Below are positions 26,280 through 36,111 of a DNA stretch of 64,000 nt, in pieces; the first letter of the stretch is position 1, and each line of letters opens with the position of its first letter. A model generated the notes under the pieces. That model did not search any database and was not told the origin of the DNA. It saw nothing but the letters and a program-made list of their open reading frames with translations. Made by a program: the position numbers and the translations under genes. Source of the DNA: CAZCAC01 sp964496575 (GTDB taxonomy: Bacteria; Planctomycetota; UBA1135; GCA-002686595); NCBI GenBank assembly GCA_964496575.1, contig CAZCAC010000003.1, forward strand, positions 1 through 64,000, given 5' to 3'.

Positions 26280-28172
26280 ATGTGCGGCTTCTGCGGATTC
26301 GCGCTGCGGGCGGGCTCGATCGAGCCTCTGGGGGAGCGGCTGCGGTCGATGGCCGCGACCCTGGCCCACCGCGGCCCGGACGACCAGGGTGAGCTCCTGC
26401 GAGAGGGGGTCGCCGTCGGCTTCCGGCGCCTGTCGATCATCGACCTCGCCGGGGGACACCAGCCGATCTGGAACGAGGACGGGACCGTCGCCGTCGTCTG
26501 CAACGGCGAGATCTACAACTTCCGCGAGCTGCGCGAGGACCTCCAGCGGCGGGGACACACCTTCGGCAGCGGTTCGGACGCGGAGACGGTGGTCCACCTC
26601 TGGGAGGAGAAGGGCGAGGCGCTGCTCGACGACCTCGTCGGGATGTACGCCATCTGCCTGGTCGACTTCCGCCACCGCGATGACCCGCGCGTCTTCCTGG
26701 CGCGCGATCGGATCGGCATCAAGCCGCTCTACTACGCGGAGACCAGCGAAGGGATCCACTGGGGCAGCGAGACCAAGGCGATCCTGGAGAGCGGGGTCTT
26801 CGAGCGGACCCTGCGCGGTCCGGCGCTGCTCGACTTCCTGGTCCAGGGGTACGTCAGCGGGCCCGACTCCGCCTGGGACGGGCTCGCGCGGCTGGAGCCG
26901 GGGCACTGTCTCTCGTGGAGCCGCGACTCGGGAGCACGGGTCCGCCGCTACTGGGACCTGCCTCTCGAGGAGCGCGAGGAGCACGCGTCGGAAGACGAGA
27001 TCCTGGAGTGGGTCGACCGCGTCGTGGGCGATCGCCTGGTGGCGGACGTCCCCCTCGGCGCGTTCCTCTCCGGCGGCATCGACAGCACCGCGGTGGTCAC
27101 CTCGATGTCGGGCGCTTCCGCCGAGCAGGTGGTGGCCTGCAGCGTCGGCTTCGAGGAGAAGAGCCACGACGAGCTCCAGCGCGCGCGGGCCACCGCCTCG
27201 CGCCTCGACCTCTGCCACCACACGCAGGTCCTGCGGCCGGACCCCGCCGCGGCGATCGAGATCCTCCCCTGGTTCTACGACGAGCCCCTGGCGGACTCCT
27301 CGTGCGTGCCCACCTGGCTCGTCTCGCGGATGGCGCGCGAGCACGTCACCGTGGCGCTCTCCGGCGACGGCGGGGACGAGGTGTTCGGCGGCTACCGTCG
27401 CTACGTTTTCGACGTGGCGGAGAACCGGGTTCGCCAGGCGCTGGGCCCGTGGGGACGCAAGGGGCTCGGCGCGCTGGGGCGCCTCTACCCCAAGCTCGAC
27501 GCCGCGCCGCGCTGGCTGCGCGCCAAGAGCGTGCTGGAGAACTTCGGCCGCGATCCGGCCCGCGCCTACTACGCGAGCCTGACGCAGATGAGTCGCGAGG
27601 AGGCGGCCCTGGTGCTCGCGCCGGAGCTCCGCGAGGCGCTGGAGGGGCACGATCCCTTCGCGGCGTTCCGCGATCACTACGAGCGACCGCGGGGGACCGA
27701 CCCGCTCTATCGGGCGCAGTACGCCGACTTCAAGTCCTTCCTCCCGGACCAGATCCTGGTCAAGACCGACCGCGCCTCGATGGCGGTCTCGCTGGAGGTC
27801 CGCGTGCCGCTGCTCGACCACCGCTTCGTCGAGCGCTTCGCTCCACTTCCGCGCGAGGCGAAGGTCCACGGCGGTCGAGGCAAGCACGCCTTGCGCGAGG
27901 CGCTGCGCCGACGGATCCCCGGCGAGGTCCTCGACGGCCGGAAGATGGGTTTCGATACACCGCTGCGCGGCTGGATCCAGGGACCGCTGGCGGGTGCGAC
28001 CCTGGAGGCCCTGGAGAGCCTGGCCGGGGAGTGGTTCGACGGAGCGGCGCTGCGCCATCGCTTCGCCGAACACACCGCTGGCCGGCGCGACCACTCCGCG
28101 CTCCTGTGGAGCCTTCTGGTGCTCGAGCACTGGCGGCGGCGCCACGGGGTCACCGGGATCAGCACGAGGTGA
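26280..28172 (+). CDS. Asparagine-synthase-type amidotransferase, exosortase-A-associated family
   Basis: A 630-residue two-domain protein. The N-terminal class II glutaminase begins MCGFCGFALR with Cys2, and has LAHRGPDDQGELL and VVCNGEIYNFRELRE. The C-terminal AsnB-like synthetase has the pyrophosphate loop GAFLSGGIDSTAVV and ALSGDGGDEVFGGYRRY, and ends with LVKTDRASMAVSLEVRVPLLDH. The size and context match the amidotransferase of XrtA/PEP-CTERM polysaccharide loci, thought to amidate a uronic acid or other carboxylate in the polymer. True asparagine synthetase activity is possible but less likely here. The deacetylase gene follows immediately. Confidence 0.88.
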   Translation: MCGFCGFALRAGSIEPLGERLRSMAATLAHRGPDDQGELLREGVAVGFRRLSIIDLAGGHQPIWNEDGTVAVVCNGEIYNFRELREDLQRRGHTFGSGSDAETVVHLWEEKGEALLDDLVGMYAICLVDFRHRDDPRVFLARDRIGIKPLYYAETSEGIHWGSETKAILESGVFERTLRGPALLDFLVQGYVSGPDSAWDGLARLEPGHCLSWSRDSGARVRRYWDLPLEEREEHASEDEILEWVDRVVGDRLVADVPLGAFLSGGIDSTAVVTSMSGASAEQVVACSVGFEEKSHDELQRARATASRLDLCHHTQVLRPDPAAAIEILPWFYDEPLADSSCVPTWLVSRMAREHVTVALSGDGGDEVFGGYRRYVFDVAENRVRQALGPWGRKGLGALGRLYPKLDAAPRWLRAKSVLENFGRDPARAYYASLTQMSREEAALVLAPELREALEGHDPFAAFRDHYERPRGTDPLYRAQYADFKSFLPDQILVKTDRASMAVSLEVRVPLLDHRFVERFAPLPREAKVHGGRGKHALREALRRRIPGEVLDGRKMGFDTPLRGWIQGPLAGATLEALESLAGEWFDGAALRHRFAEHTAGRRDHSALLWSLLVLEHWRRRHGVTGISTR

Positions 28173-28180
28173 CCGGAACG

Positions 28181-29020
28181 ATGCGGCACGCGCTCAGCTT
28201 CGACGTCGAGGAGTACTTCCAGGTCGCGAACCTGACTCACCACTTCCCCCGCGAGGCCTGGGACGAGGTGCCCTCCCGGCTCGAGGTGGGGATGCAGGCG
28301 GTGCTGGAAACGCTCGAACGCGCCTCGGTGCGAGCGACCTTCTTCTTCCTCGGCTGGATCGCCGAGCGGCACCCGCAGTGGGTCGAGCGCTGCCTCGAGG
28401 GGGGCCACGAGGTGCAGAGCCACGGCTACGACCACCAGTTCCTGTGGGACCTGGGTGAGGCGGGTTTCGAGCACGACCTCGAGCGCACCGAGGCCGCGCT
28501 GATGGCCGCCGGCGCGCCGCGCCCCACGGCGTTCCGGGCCTGCACGTTCACCCTGACGCGGCGCAGCTGGTGGGCCTTCGAGGTGCTTGCACGTCGCGGC
28601 TATCGCTACGACTCGAGCGTCCACCCGGTGCGCCACCCCGTCTACGGCGTGCCCGACTTCGAGCCGGGGATCTCACGCGTCGAGACCGAGGCGGGCCGCG
28701 GCGAGGTGATCGAGCTCCCCGTCTCCACGGTGCGCATCCTCGGGCGCAACCTGCCGGTGGGGGGCGGCGGCTACTTCCGACTGTTCCCGCTGGCGGTGAC
28801 GCGCTGGGCGTTGCGGAGGATCGCAGCGGAGGGCCGCCCGGGCGCGCTCTACCTGCACCCCTGGGAGCTCGACCCCGAACAACCCCGCTGCCCCGCGCCG
28901 GCCTTCAAGCGCTTCCGCCACTACCTCAACCTGCACCGCACCCGGCCGCGCCTGGAGTCGCTGCTCCGGACGCACGAGTTCGGGACGTACGCCGAGGTGC
29001 TGGGCGAGAACGGGTATTGA
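28181..29020 (+). CDS. Polysaccharide deacetylase, DUF3473/XrtA-system type
   Basis: A 279-residue NodB-fold enzyme expected to remove N-acetyl groups from a cell-surface polysaccharide. SFDVEEYF provides the metal-binding Asp motif (Asp8), GGHEVQSHGYDH the HxxxH metal ligands, and PTAFRACTFTL the motif-3 Arg. RGALYLHPWELDPEQP and the C-terminal HYLNLHRTRPRLESLL are the DUF3473 extension specific to exosortase-linked deacetylases (family normally FRxPxFS). A Cys and Thr occupy part of motif 3, a small departure. It is the last gene of the plus-strand polysaccharide operon and converges with the TPR gene. Confidence 0.88.
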   Translation: MRHALSFDVEEYFQVANLTHHFPREAWDEVPSRLEVGMQAVLETLERASVRATFFFLGWIAERHPQWVERCLEGGHEVQSHGYDHQFLWDLGEAGFEHDLERTEAALMAAGAPRPTAFRACTFTLTRRSWWAFEVLARRGYRYDSSVHPVRHPVYGVPDFEPGISRVETEAGRGEVIELPVSTVRILGRNLPVGGGGYFRLFPLAVTRWALRRIAAEGRPGALYLHPWELDPEQPRCPAPAFKRFRHYLNLHRTRPRLESLLRTHEFGTYAEVLGENGY

Positions 29021-29047
29021 CGGGGCGTGTGGTCTCGCCACACGACG

Positions 29048-32000
29048 CTACGGAACGGGACCGACGAGGGAGCGCGCGATCCCCTGCAGGGACAGGAAGT
29101 GCTCGCGCTGGTAGGGGGGGGCTGCGGCCTCGATCGATTCGTCGAGCACCTCCAGCGCCCGCTGGAAGTCACCATCCTCGCCTCGCAGGAGCAGCGCTCG
29201 GGCGGAGAGCTCGGCGAGGCGTGCGAGCTCGTCGGGAGCGAGGCCCGGTGAGCGCTCGTCCCAGAGCGGCTCGAGCCGCTCCAGCGCCTGCGCCCAGGCA
29301 CTCTCCTCGAAGCGGTCGAGCAGGCCCTCGATCCGGATCAGCTTGCTGTCGAGCGTCTCCGGCTTGCCGGTGATCCTCACCAGGGCATCGAGAGGAGCTG
29401 CGATCAGGCGGGGATCCGCTCCGGAGGCGAGGAAGGTGAGCGCCAGCTCGAGCTTCAGCGGGGGATCCTCGGCCATCCGCGAGGCGCGGTTGAGAACCAG
29501 CGCCGAGGAGCGGAGCTTGCCCAGCTCGCGCTGGACGCGCCCGAGGAGTCCCCACAGCTCGATGTCGCCGGGCAACAGCTGCATCTCGGCGTCGATGAAC
29601 TCCTCGGCCGCCGCCGGGTCCATCGCCACGTAGAAGCGCGCCCACTCGCCGGTGGCGCCCCGCTGCAGGTCCTCCAGGGGAACGCCGGCGTGGTCCTGGC
29701 GGAACGCGGTGAGGCGTGCCCACGCGCGCTCGATGCCGATCGATGGATTGAGGGGGTCTCCGAAGAGGTCCATCCGGGCCTGGGCCAGCGGCGGGCGGGG
29801 GTCGTGCGGGTGCGCGAGCGCGAGCTCCTTGAGCGTGGCGGTCACCGTCTGCGGGTCGAGCCCGGCGGGCGAGGCTCGCAGCGCTTCTTCCAGCATCTCG
29901 ATCAGGCCGCCCACCCCGAGGCGGGCGTCGGGGCCGGGGTGATCGAGGACCAGGAATCGCCACGCCTCGAGGGCCGGCTCCCAGTTGCGCATCGCGGTGA
30001 GGATTCGAGCCTGCTCGAGCCGGGCCTCGGGCCATCCCGAGCTGCGGTCGACCGCGCTGGTCGCGATGCGGAGGGCCTCGGGGAGATCCCCCCCCTCCGC
30101 CGCTCGACGCGCGCGGATCAGGGCGGCCTCGACTCCACTGCGGTTCGCGGTGGCGAAGGCGACCAGGCGATCGCGGCGCAGCTTCTCCAGCCGCGGATGG
30201 TCGGGGGAGGGGAGCGTGGCGAGGTAGGCGTCCTCCAGTCGCTCCCAGACCGCCCGGCAGTCGGGGAAGATGCCGGTCAGGCCCGTGAGCTCCCGGTCCG
30301 CCTCGGCGAGGCGTCCTTCCTGCTCCAGGAGGGCAGCCCGCAGCAGCCCGGGCCACAGCTTGCCCCGCACCGCGGGCAGCATCTCACCGAGCTCCGCCTG
30401 CAGGAAGGAAGAGAGCGTGGGGACCTCCATGGCGAGGAGCAGCGCGGCGACCTGGCGGGGGTCGAAGGTGGGTTCCTCCCCGGCCGCCCCGACCCCGAGG
30501 AAGAGTGCCGTCTGGGCCAGGGCCCGCTTTCCGAAGTTTGCTGGAATCGAGAGTGGGTTGTCCAGCATGAGGTCCGCGATGCCGGCGATGAGATGCCACT
30601 CGAACAGCTCGGGGGCCAGCTGTGCTCCGAACTGTGCGGTCTCGAGGGCCTCCTCTTCTCGGCCTCCGAACAGGTACAAGAGGGCAGTGCGTCGCGGATC
30701 TTGTTCGCCGCCTCGCTGGAGCATCGAGACCGCGGTGCGCTCGCAGCCGATCCAGTCCTCGCGACGGCTGTCGATGACGAGGCGCAGTACACTGGCCTCT
30801 TCGTCCTCGATGAAGACCTCCGCGCGATCGAGCAGGTCCTCGGCGTCTTCGAGCTCGCCCAGATGAGTGGCGATCAGCGCGCGCCGGAGGAGGTTGGGAC
30901 CGGGTCCCTCCTCGGACTGAGTGCCGGGCTCTCCGAGCAGCCGCAGGGCGACCTGGGGCCGGCCGTGGCGCAGCACGAGATCGGAGAAGGCCAGGATGTC
31001 CGCTCTCACGAGGTTCTCGGCCGCAGGCAACCCGGAGAGGAGGTTCCGCAGGCGATCGTCGTCGCCGGTCTCGAGGATGCAGACGAGCGAGCGCCGGCGC
31101 TTCTCGGCGGCGTAGGGGCTCTCCTCCGAGATCTCGTCCAGCCACACCTGCGCCCTGGCGTACTCGCCCGCCTGCATCATCATCCGCGCGCCGAACAGCT
31201 GTTCCTCGGCGGTGCGCTCACCGGCGGGCCCCTTCATCAGGGCGCGCAGGGCCTTGTCGGTCTCGCCGCGGTCGTGCATCCATCGCGTCACGGTCAGCCG
31301 GCCGCGGCCGCGGCTGTCGACGATCATCAGGCGCAGGATCTGGCTGGCGTCGAGCTCGGACTCGTCGATCTGCGACAGCAGCTCCCGGCTTCGGTCGTCG
31401 AGCCCGGCGGTCTCGACGCGCTCCACCACCAGGTCGACGAACTCACTCCGGTTCCCCTGACCCAGACGCGCGGCGATCAGCTCGTCGAGCGCCGGCAGGA
31501 ACCCGGGCAGCTGGCCGAGCAGCCGGCTCGCGAGTGCCGCCTGACCTCGGTAGTTCGTGTGAAAACCGCGCTCCTGGGCGAGACGGTAGAGGGAGTAGGG
31601 GTCGTAGTCCCGCGTGGGCAGGGTCCGCCCGGAGTCGCGGAGCTCCCGCTCGAGGAGGTCGATGCTGCGATCCTGGGCGGCGAGGGCCCGCTCACCCAGG
31701 GTCACGAACTGCGGCATCAGCTCGTCGGTGCGCTGGGGTAGGAGGCTCATCGCCTTGGCGTAGGAGGCGAGTGGGAGGAGGTAGCCCGAGTAGCGTGCTT
31801 CCAGCTGGATCTCCGATCTCCGCAGCCACAGCTCACCGTCGAGGTTCGGGGCGAGCCTGACCACCGCCTGGATCGCCTCGCGCTCGAGCGCCAGGTCACC
31901 CCGCTGCCGGTGCATCCAGCTGATCTCGCGCCAGGCGAGGGCACGGGCGTCGGGGAAGGGATCGGCGACCTGCGAGCGCGTGAACTGGGTCAGGGCTTGA

Positions 32001-33151
32001 ATGGCCCGGCTCTTGTCCGATGACTGGGTCTTGGCGTCGGCGAAACCGCGGTAGAGGTTGGTGAGGACCTCGTCGTCCGCGGAGCCGATCGCGCGGAGGT
32101 CGATGGCCGCCCGGTGCATGTGCTGCCAGCGCTTGCTCTGGTAGAACACCAGGCAGATCGTGCGCAGGAACTCCGCATCGAGCGCCGTCTGACCCTGGAG
32201 CCACATCACCCCCAGATCGGCGGCGCGCGCCCAGTCCTCGCGGCTGGCGAGGGCCTGGACGAGCAGCTTGCCCGCCTCGGTATCCGCGGCGTTGCTCTCC
32301 AGCTGCCCGGTGAGGCGGGTGGTGAGCGTGCCGAAGCGGATCGCCTCCTGGTCCCGACCGGAGGGGATCAGGATCTTCAGGTAGCCCGTGACCGCGACCG
32401 GGTCGATGCCAAAGGCGAAGCTCTTGACGTACGCCTTGCGCGCTTCGGTCATCTCCTCGCTGGCCACGTCACAGAGCTCGAGGATCTGACCCAGCTCCTC
32501 CTCTTCGCTGACCGGGAAGATCTGGCGCAGTTCCAGGACGGTCGGGGTGCGGGCGGGGTCACTCGCATCGAGGGCGGCCAGCCGCTCGAGGAGCTCCGCG
32601 GCGCGCTCGGAGTCGGCCGTGGGCAGGAGATCGTGCGATCGCGTCGCACAGGTGTCCAGCGCTTCCCTGGCGAGGCTCAGGTGCATGCGTCCCTTCTCCA
32701 CCCAGGCCGGCCCGTACTCGGGCTGGTCCTCCAGCAGTCTCTCCAGTCGGGCGAGGGCGCCGATCAGATCGCCGGCCTCGATGTCGGTCTGCACCAGGAG
32801 CAGCCGGACGGCGAAGTCGTCGGGGCGGTATCGGTCGAGCACCAGCTGGTACTCCGCGCGAGCCTCCTCGTTGGCGCCGATGTCGCGGAGGATGTGCCCC
32901 CGCTCCAGGCGCAGCTCGACGCAGGTGTCGACCACGCCCTCCAGCTCGGTGTCCCTCGCCTCGGCGCGCCGCAGGGCGCTGTCGAGGCGGCGGATACCGG
33001 CCTGAGGATCGAGCTCGCCGGAAGAGAGTCCGGCGCGCACCTCGTCGAGGATCTCCCGCGGGGCGCGATGTTTCTGCCGGGAGACCATCGCCACCACCGA
33101 GAGGACGGCGATCGCGGCGAGGGTCAGGAGGAGTGTCAGGGACCACTTCAT
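29048..33151 (-). CDS. Giant membrane-anchored TPR protein, PrsT-like by position
   Basis: A 1367-residue protein with one N-terminal membrane segment (LTLLLTLAAIAVLSVVAMV), so anchored with a long periplasmic part. Almost all of it is helical TPR-like repeats (for example ALARLERLLEDQPEYGPAWVEKGRMHL, split over two helices). No catalytic domain is seen. It is encoded after a kinase-like gene and a sigma-54 response regulator facing the polysaccharide locus, as PEP-CTERM loci encode prsK-prsR-prsT; PrsT is shorter and usually a lipoprotein. It probably scaffolds polysaccharide assembly, but this is inference. The gap to the regulator is only 25 bases, indicating co-transcription. Confidence 0.75.
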   Translation of the reverse strand: MKWSLTLLLTLAAIAVLSVVAMVSRQKHRAPREILDEVRAGLSSGELDPQAGIRRLDSALRRAEARDTELEGVVDTCVELRLERGHILRDIGANEEARAEYQLVLDRYRPDDFAVRLLLVQTDIEAGDLIGALARLERLLEDQPEYGPAWVEKGRMHLSLAREALDTCATRSHDLLPTADSERAAELLERLAALDASDPARTPTVLELRQIFPVSEEEELGQILELCDVASEEMTEARKAYVKSFAFGIDPVAVTGYLKILIPSGRDQEAIRFGTLTTRLTGQLESNAADTEAGKLLVQALASREDWARAADLGVMWLQGQTALDAEFLRTICLVFYQSKRWQHMHRAAIDLRAIGSADDEVLTNLYRGFADAKTQSSDKSRAIQALTQFTRSQVADPFPDARALAWREISWMHRQRGDLALEREAIQAVVRLAPNLDGELWLRRSEIQLEARYSGYLLPLASYAKAMSLLPQRTDELMPQFVTLGERALAAQDRSIDLLERELRDSGRTLPTRDYDPYSLYRLAQERGFHTNYRGQAALASRLLGQLPGFLPALDELIAARLGQGNRSEFVDLVVERVETAGLDDRSRELLSQIDESELDASQILRLMIVDSRGRGRLTVTRWMHDRGETDKALRALMKGPAGERTAEEQLFGARMMMQAGEYARAQVWLDEISEESPYAAEKRRRSLVCILETGDDDRLRNLLSGLPAAENLVRADILAFSDLVLRHGRPQVALRLLGEPGTQSEEGPGPNLLRRALIATHLGELEDAEDLLDRAEVFIEDEEASVLRLVIDSRREDWIGCERTAVSMLQRGGEQDPRRTALLYLFGGREEEALETAQFGAQLAPELFEWHLIAGIADLMLDNPLSIPANFGKRALAQTALFLGVGAAGEEPTFDPRQVAALLLAMEVPTLSSFLQAELGEMLPAVRGKLWPGLLRAALLEQEGRLAEADRELTGLTGIFPDCRAVWERLEDAYLATLPSPDHPRLEKLRRDRLVAFATANRSGVEAALIRARRAAEGGDLPEALRIATSAVDRSSGWPEARLEQARILTAMRNWEPALEAWRFLVLDHPGPDARLGVGGLIEMLEEALRASPAGLDPQTVTATLKELALAHPHDPRPPLAQARMDLFGDPLNPSIGIERAWARLTAFRQDHAGVPLEDLQRGATGEWARFYVAMDPAAAEEFIDAEMQLLPGDIELWGLLGRVQRELGKLRSSALVLNRASRMAEDPPLKLELALTFLASGADPRLIAAPLDALVRITGKPETLDSKLIRIEGLLDRFEESAWAQALERLEPLWDERSPGLAPDELARLAELSARALLLRGEDGDFQRALEVLDESIEAAAPPYQREHFLSLQGIARSLVGPVP

Positions 33152-33176
33152 GGTTGGCGAGAGCTCGAGGGAGAGG

Positions 33177-34628
33177 TCAGGAACGGGGCTCTGTAGGCTC
33201 CCCGAACGCGAGATCCATCAGGTTGTACTTCTTCATCTTGTTGAACAAGGTGGCGCGGTTGACCCCCAGCTCCTCCGCGGACGCCTTGCGCGAGCCGCCG
33301 TTCCGCTCCAGGGCCTGGCGGATCAGCTCGCATTCGACGTCGGCGAGAGCCTCTCGAAGGGGCCGGATTCCGGACGGTACGCCCTGAAACCCCGGCTGAA
33401 GGCGGGGATCCGCGCTTTTCCCGGAATCGTCGGCAAGCAGCTCCGACGGCAGATCCTCGGGCCCTATCGGGCCTCCCCGGCTCAGGAGGACCGCGCGCTC
33501 GACCGCGTTCTCCAGCTCCCGGACGTTCCCGGGCCAGCGGTGCGCCGAGAGCAGGGCCAGCGTCCGCGGGAGGAAGCCCTCCACGGATCTCCCGTACTCC
33601 GCGGCGTGCCGCTCGAGGAAGTGCTCGGCGAGCATGACCACGTCGCCGGGGCGATCGCGAAGGGGCGGAACCGTCAGGCCGAGGACGTGGAGGCGGTAGT
33701 AGAGGTCCTCGCGAAAACGTCCTTCGGCCACCTCCTCCGGCAGGGGGCGGTTGGACGCGGCGATCACGCGCACGTCGACGCGGACGGTGCGAGTGTCTCC
33801 GAGCCGTTCGAGCTCGCGATCCTGCAGGACGCGCAGCAGCTTCACCTGCAGATCCGGGGACGCGCAGGCGATCTCGTCGAGGAAGATCGTCCCTCCCTCG
33901 GCGGCCTCGAACTTACCGCGGCGGTCCTTGATCGCGCCGGTGAAGGAACCGCGGACGTGCCCGAAGAGCTCGCTCTCCAGGAGGTTGTCGGGGAGGGCGC
34001 CGCAGTTGACCTCGACGAAGGGCCGATCCGCGCGCGAGGAGTGCCGGTGAATGCTGCGGGCGAGCAGCGTCTTGCCGGTTCCGCTCTCCCCTTCGACCAG
34101 CACCGTCGCCCGGGTGTCCGCGACCGTCCGGACCGTCTCGAAGATCCGCTGCATCTCCGGTGAGCGACTCTTGAGGTTGCCCAGCTCGTAGCGCTCGCCC
34201 AGGTCCTCGCGCAGTCGCCGGTTCTCTGCGCGCAGCTCCCGCTGCTCGAGGGCCCGGCTCAGGGAGACGCGCAGCTGATCGGTCGAGACCGGCTTGGTCA
34301 GGTAGTCGGCGGCGCCGGCGCGCACCGCCTCGACGGCGTCGTCGATCGAGCCGAAACCCGCCAGGAGGACGACCACCGGTGGCTCCGGGCGGGCGAGAAC
34401 CGCCGCGAAGGTCTCCATCGCGGCGGTCTCCTGGTCGGAGAGGATCGCGTCCCAGGTCTCGCGCTCCAGGAGGCGTTCGAGGCGCCGGCCGCGCCCGCAG
34501 CGCTCCACCTCGCACCCCTGCTCGACCAGCTCGTCGGCCAGCATCGCGGCCTCGAACTCGTCGTCGTTGACCAGGAGGATGCGGGGAGCGGTGGCGAGGG
34601 ACCTGGACATGTCGACCTTCTTCGACAT
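33177..34628 (-). CDS. Sigma-54-dependent response regulator, PrsR/NtrC-like
   Basis: A 483-residue cytoplasmic transcription activator. A receiver domain (about 15-130, with SDQETAA at the phospho-acceptor site and LTKPVS near its end) precedes a complete AAA+ domain. Walker A is GESGTGKT, the sigma-54 contact loop reads GSFTGA (consensus GAFTGA), Walker B is GGTIFLDEI, and the arginine-finger region is FREDLYYRL. A Fis-type HTH closes the protein (SRKASAEELGVNRATLFNKMKKY). It would activate RpoN promoters, probably of the adjacent polysaccharide genes. An upstream kinase-like gene is its likely partner, though that protein lacks a phosphorylatable histidine motif. Confidence 0.9.
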   Translation of the reverse strand: MSKKVDMSRSLATAPRILLVNDDEFEAAMLADELVEQGCEVERCGRGRRLERLLERETWDAILSDQETAAMETFAAVLARPEPPVVVLLAGFGSIDDAVEAVRAGAADYLTKPVSTDQLRVSLSRALEQRELRAENRRLREDLGERYELGNLKSRSPEMQRIFETVRTVADTRATVLVEGESGTGKTLLARSIHRHSSRADRPFVEVNCGALPDNLLESELFGHVRGSFTGAIKDRRGKFEAAEGGTIFLDEIACASPDLQVKLLRVLQDRELERLGDTRTVRVDVRVIAASNRPLPEEVAEGRFREDLYYRLHVLGLTVPPLRDRPGDVVMLAEHFLERHAAEYGRSVEGFLPRTLALLSAHRWPGNVRELENAVERAVLLSRGGPIGPEDLPSELLADDSGKSADPRLQPGFQGVPSGIRPLREALADVECELIRQALERNGGSRKASAEELGVNRATLFNKMKKYNLMDLAFGEPTEPRS

Positions 34629-34695
34629 TCCAGGCTCCGGAGTTGAGGTTTCACCACGACGGGGCCGTCAGACCCCGGATCGGGTCACCGGACCT

Positions 34696-36111
34696 CTAGC
34701 GAGAGTCGGAGCCCGGGAGGCGCACCAGCCACTCGAGGCCGCCGCCGCGCTCGACGAAGAGGTCGAGCGAGCCGCCCTGCCCCGCGAAGATCCCTGCGGC
34801 GGCGGCGAGGGAGTTCGCGCCGAGCTCGGGGAGGATGCGGCGCAGCGCGTACGGCTCCATGATCCGGTGCGGCTCGACATCGTGGAGCGGGCCCGCCGGG
34901 AAGCGGATCGAGACGAGGACCTCGCCGGGGTCCTCGTCCTCGCGGGCGTCGACTCGCACCGTGCCCTCGGGCCCCGCGCCGTGGTGGCTGAGGTAGAGGA
35001 TCGCGTCGAAGGCCTGCGAGAGCAGGCGCTTCTCGGTGCGCACCATCAGGGAGCCGGAGCTGCGCAGCAGGAACCGGGGGGCGTCGGACTCCCCGCGACG
35101 GGCGGTCAGCATCTCCTGCAAGAGCGGGGAGAGGTCGATGTGCTGATGCCCGGCGACCGGCGGCGACGCGAGGTAGGAGAGGGTCTGGGTGAAGTGGCGC
35201 AGGCGCGCGACGTCGCCGGAGAGCTCCTCGAGGCGGCGCGCCACCGCCGCGCTGGTGACGGCGTTGTCGAGCTTCGCCTCCTCGCGGGCCAGGTCGAGGT
35301 TCTGATCGACGCACTGCACGATGTCGGCGAGGTCCGCGATCTGGTTCTTGAAGTAGGCCGGCGGTCGCGGGAAGGGGGGCACCCCCTGGGACTCGGGGGT
35401 GAGATCGGGGAGGGTGGCGGCTTGGTCGTCGATCACCGCTCCGGGGGCCTCGGGCTCCCTCTCGCCGACCGGCGGCTCCGCGGCCGGGATCGGGTCGCCC
35501 GGCTCGCCCTGGAGGATGCGCTGGATCTGGTCGAGCACGAGGGGGGCGAGCGCCCCGCGCTCGTCCAGCTCGCCCTCGTCGAAGGGGTCCTCGCCCTCTT
35601 CCGCGGGCTCGTCCTCGGGGGGCTCCGCTGCGGCGGGGGGCGCGGGGAGCTCGCTCGCGGGCGGCTCGACCTCGGGAAGCGGATCGGTCGGCGCCGCCGC
35701 GCGCCGGAGCTCCGGGGGAGGCTGGACCAGCTCGCGCAGCGCGGTCACCTCGACCGGCGCCGGCAGCCACTCGACTCCCTCGGTGCGGAGCAGGCGCCGG
35801 GTCGCGCCGTCGCTGGGGTCCTCGTCGAGCAGGTGCATCCGCCAGCGCGGGTGGCGCGCCAGGAAGCGCTTCACCAGTCCGACCTCCTCTCGAGGCATGT
35901 GTCTGGTATCCAGCACGATGCGGCCAGAATCTGGGAACTCGCAAAAGAGGCCGCCCAGGTCTTCCAGCTGCTCGAGAGTTGGCCTCGCGCCTGCATCGTC
36001 GGAGGGGGGGACGGCCTCGAGCAGGGGGATCAGCTCCCCCAGCCTCTCACCGGGGCCGAGCAGCAGGGTCCAGGGACGACCTCCGAAAGGGAAACCACTT
36101 TCGGACGTCAT
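34696..36111 (-). CDS. Degenerate histidine-kinase-like protein
   Basis: A 471-residue soluble protein. Residues 1-130 look like a divergent receiver or small alpha/beta domain (RIVLDTRHMPREEVGLVKRF). A Pro/Glu/Ala-rich linker spans about 135-230. The C-terminal 220 residues resemble a DHp/HATPase module (LSGDVARLRHFTQTLSYLAS, then SPLLQEMLTARRG and LLSQAFDAILYLSHHG). The usual H-box histidine, N-box asparagines and glycine-rich ATP lid are not recognisable. It precedes the sigma-54 regulator by 67 bases and so holds the kinase position. It may be a non-catalytic modulator; the assignment rests on gross pattern. Confidence 0.55.
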   Translation of the reverse strand: MTSESGFPFGGRPWTLLLGPGERLGELIPLLEAVPPSDDAGARPTLEQLEDLGGLFCEFPDSGRIVLDTRHMPREEVGLVKRFLARHPRWRMHLLDEDPSDGATRRLLRTEGVEWLPAPVEVTALRELVQPPPELRRAAAPTDPLPEVEPPASELPAPPAAAEPPEDEPAEEGEDPFDEGELDERGALAPLVLDQIQRILQGEPGDPIPAAEPPVGEREPEAPGAVIDDQAATLPDLTPESQGVPPFPRPPAYFKNQIADLADIVQCVDQNLDLAREEAKLDNAVTSAAVARRLEELSGDVARLRHFTQTLSYLASPPVAGHQHIDLSPLLQEMLTARRGESDAPRFLLRSSGSLMVRTEKRLLSQAFDAILYLSHHGAGPEGTVRVDAREDEDPGEVLVSIRFPAGPLHDVEPHRIMEPYALRRILPELGANSLAAAAGIFAGQGGSLDLFVERGGGLEWLVRLPGSDSR

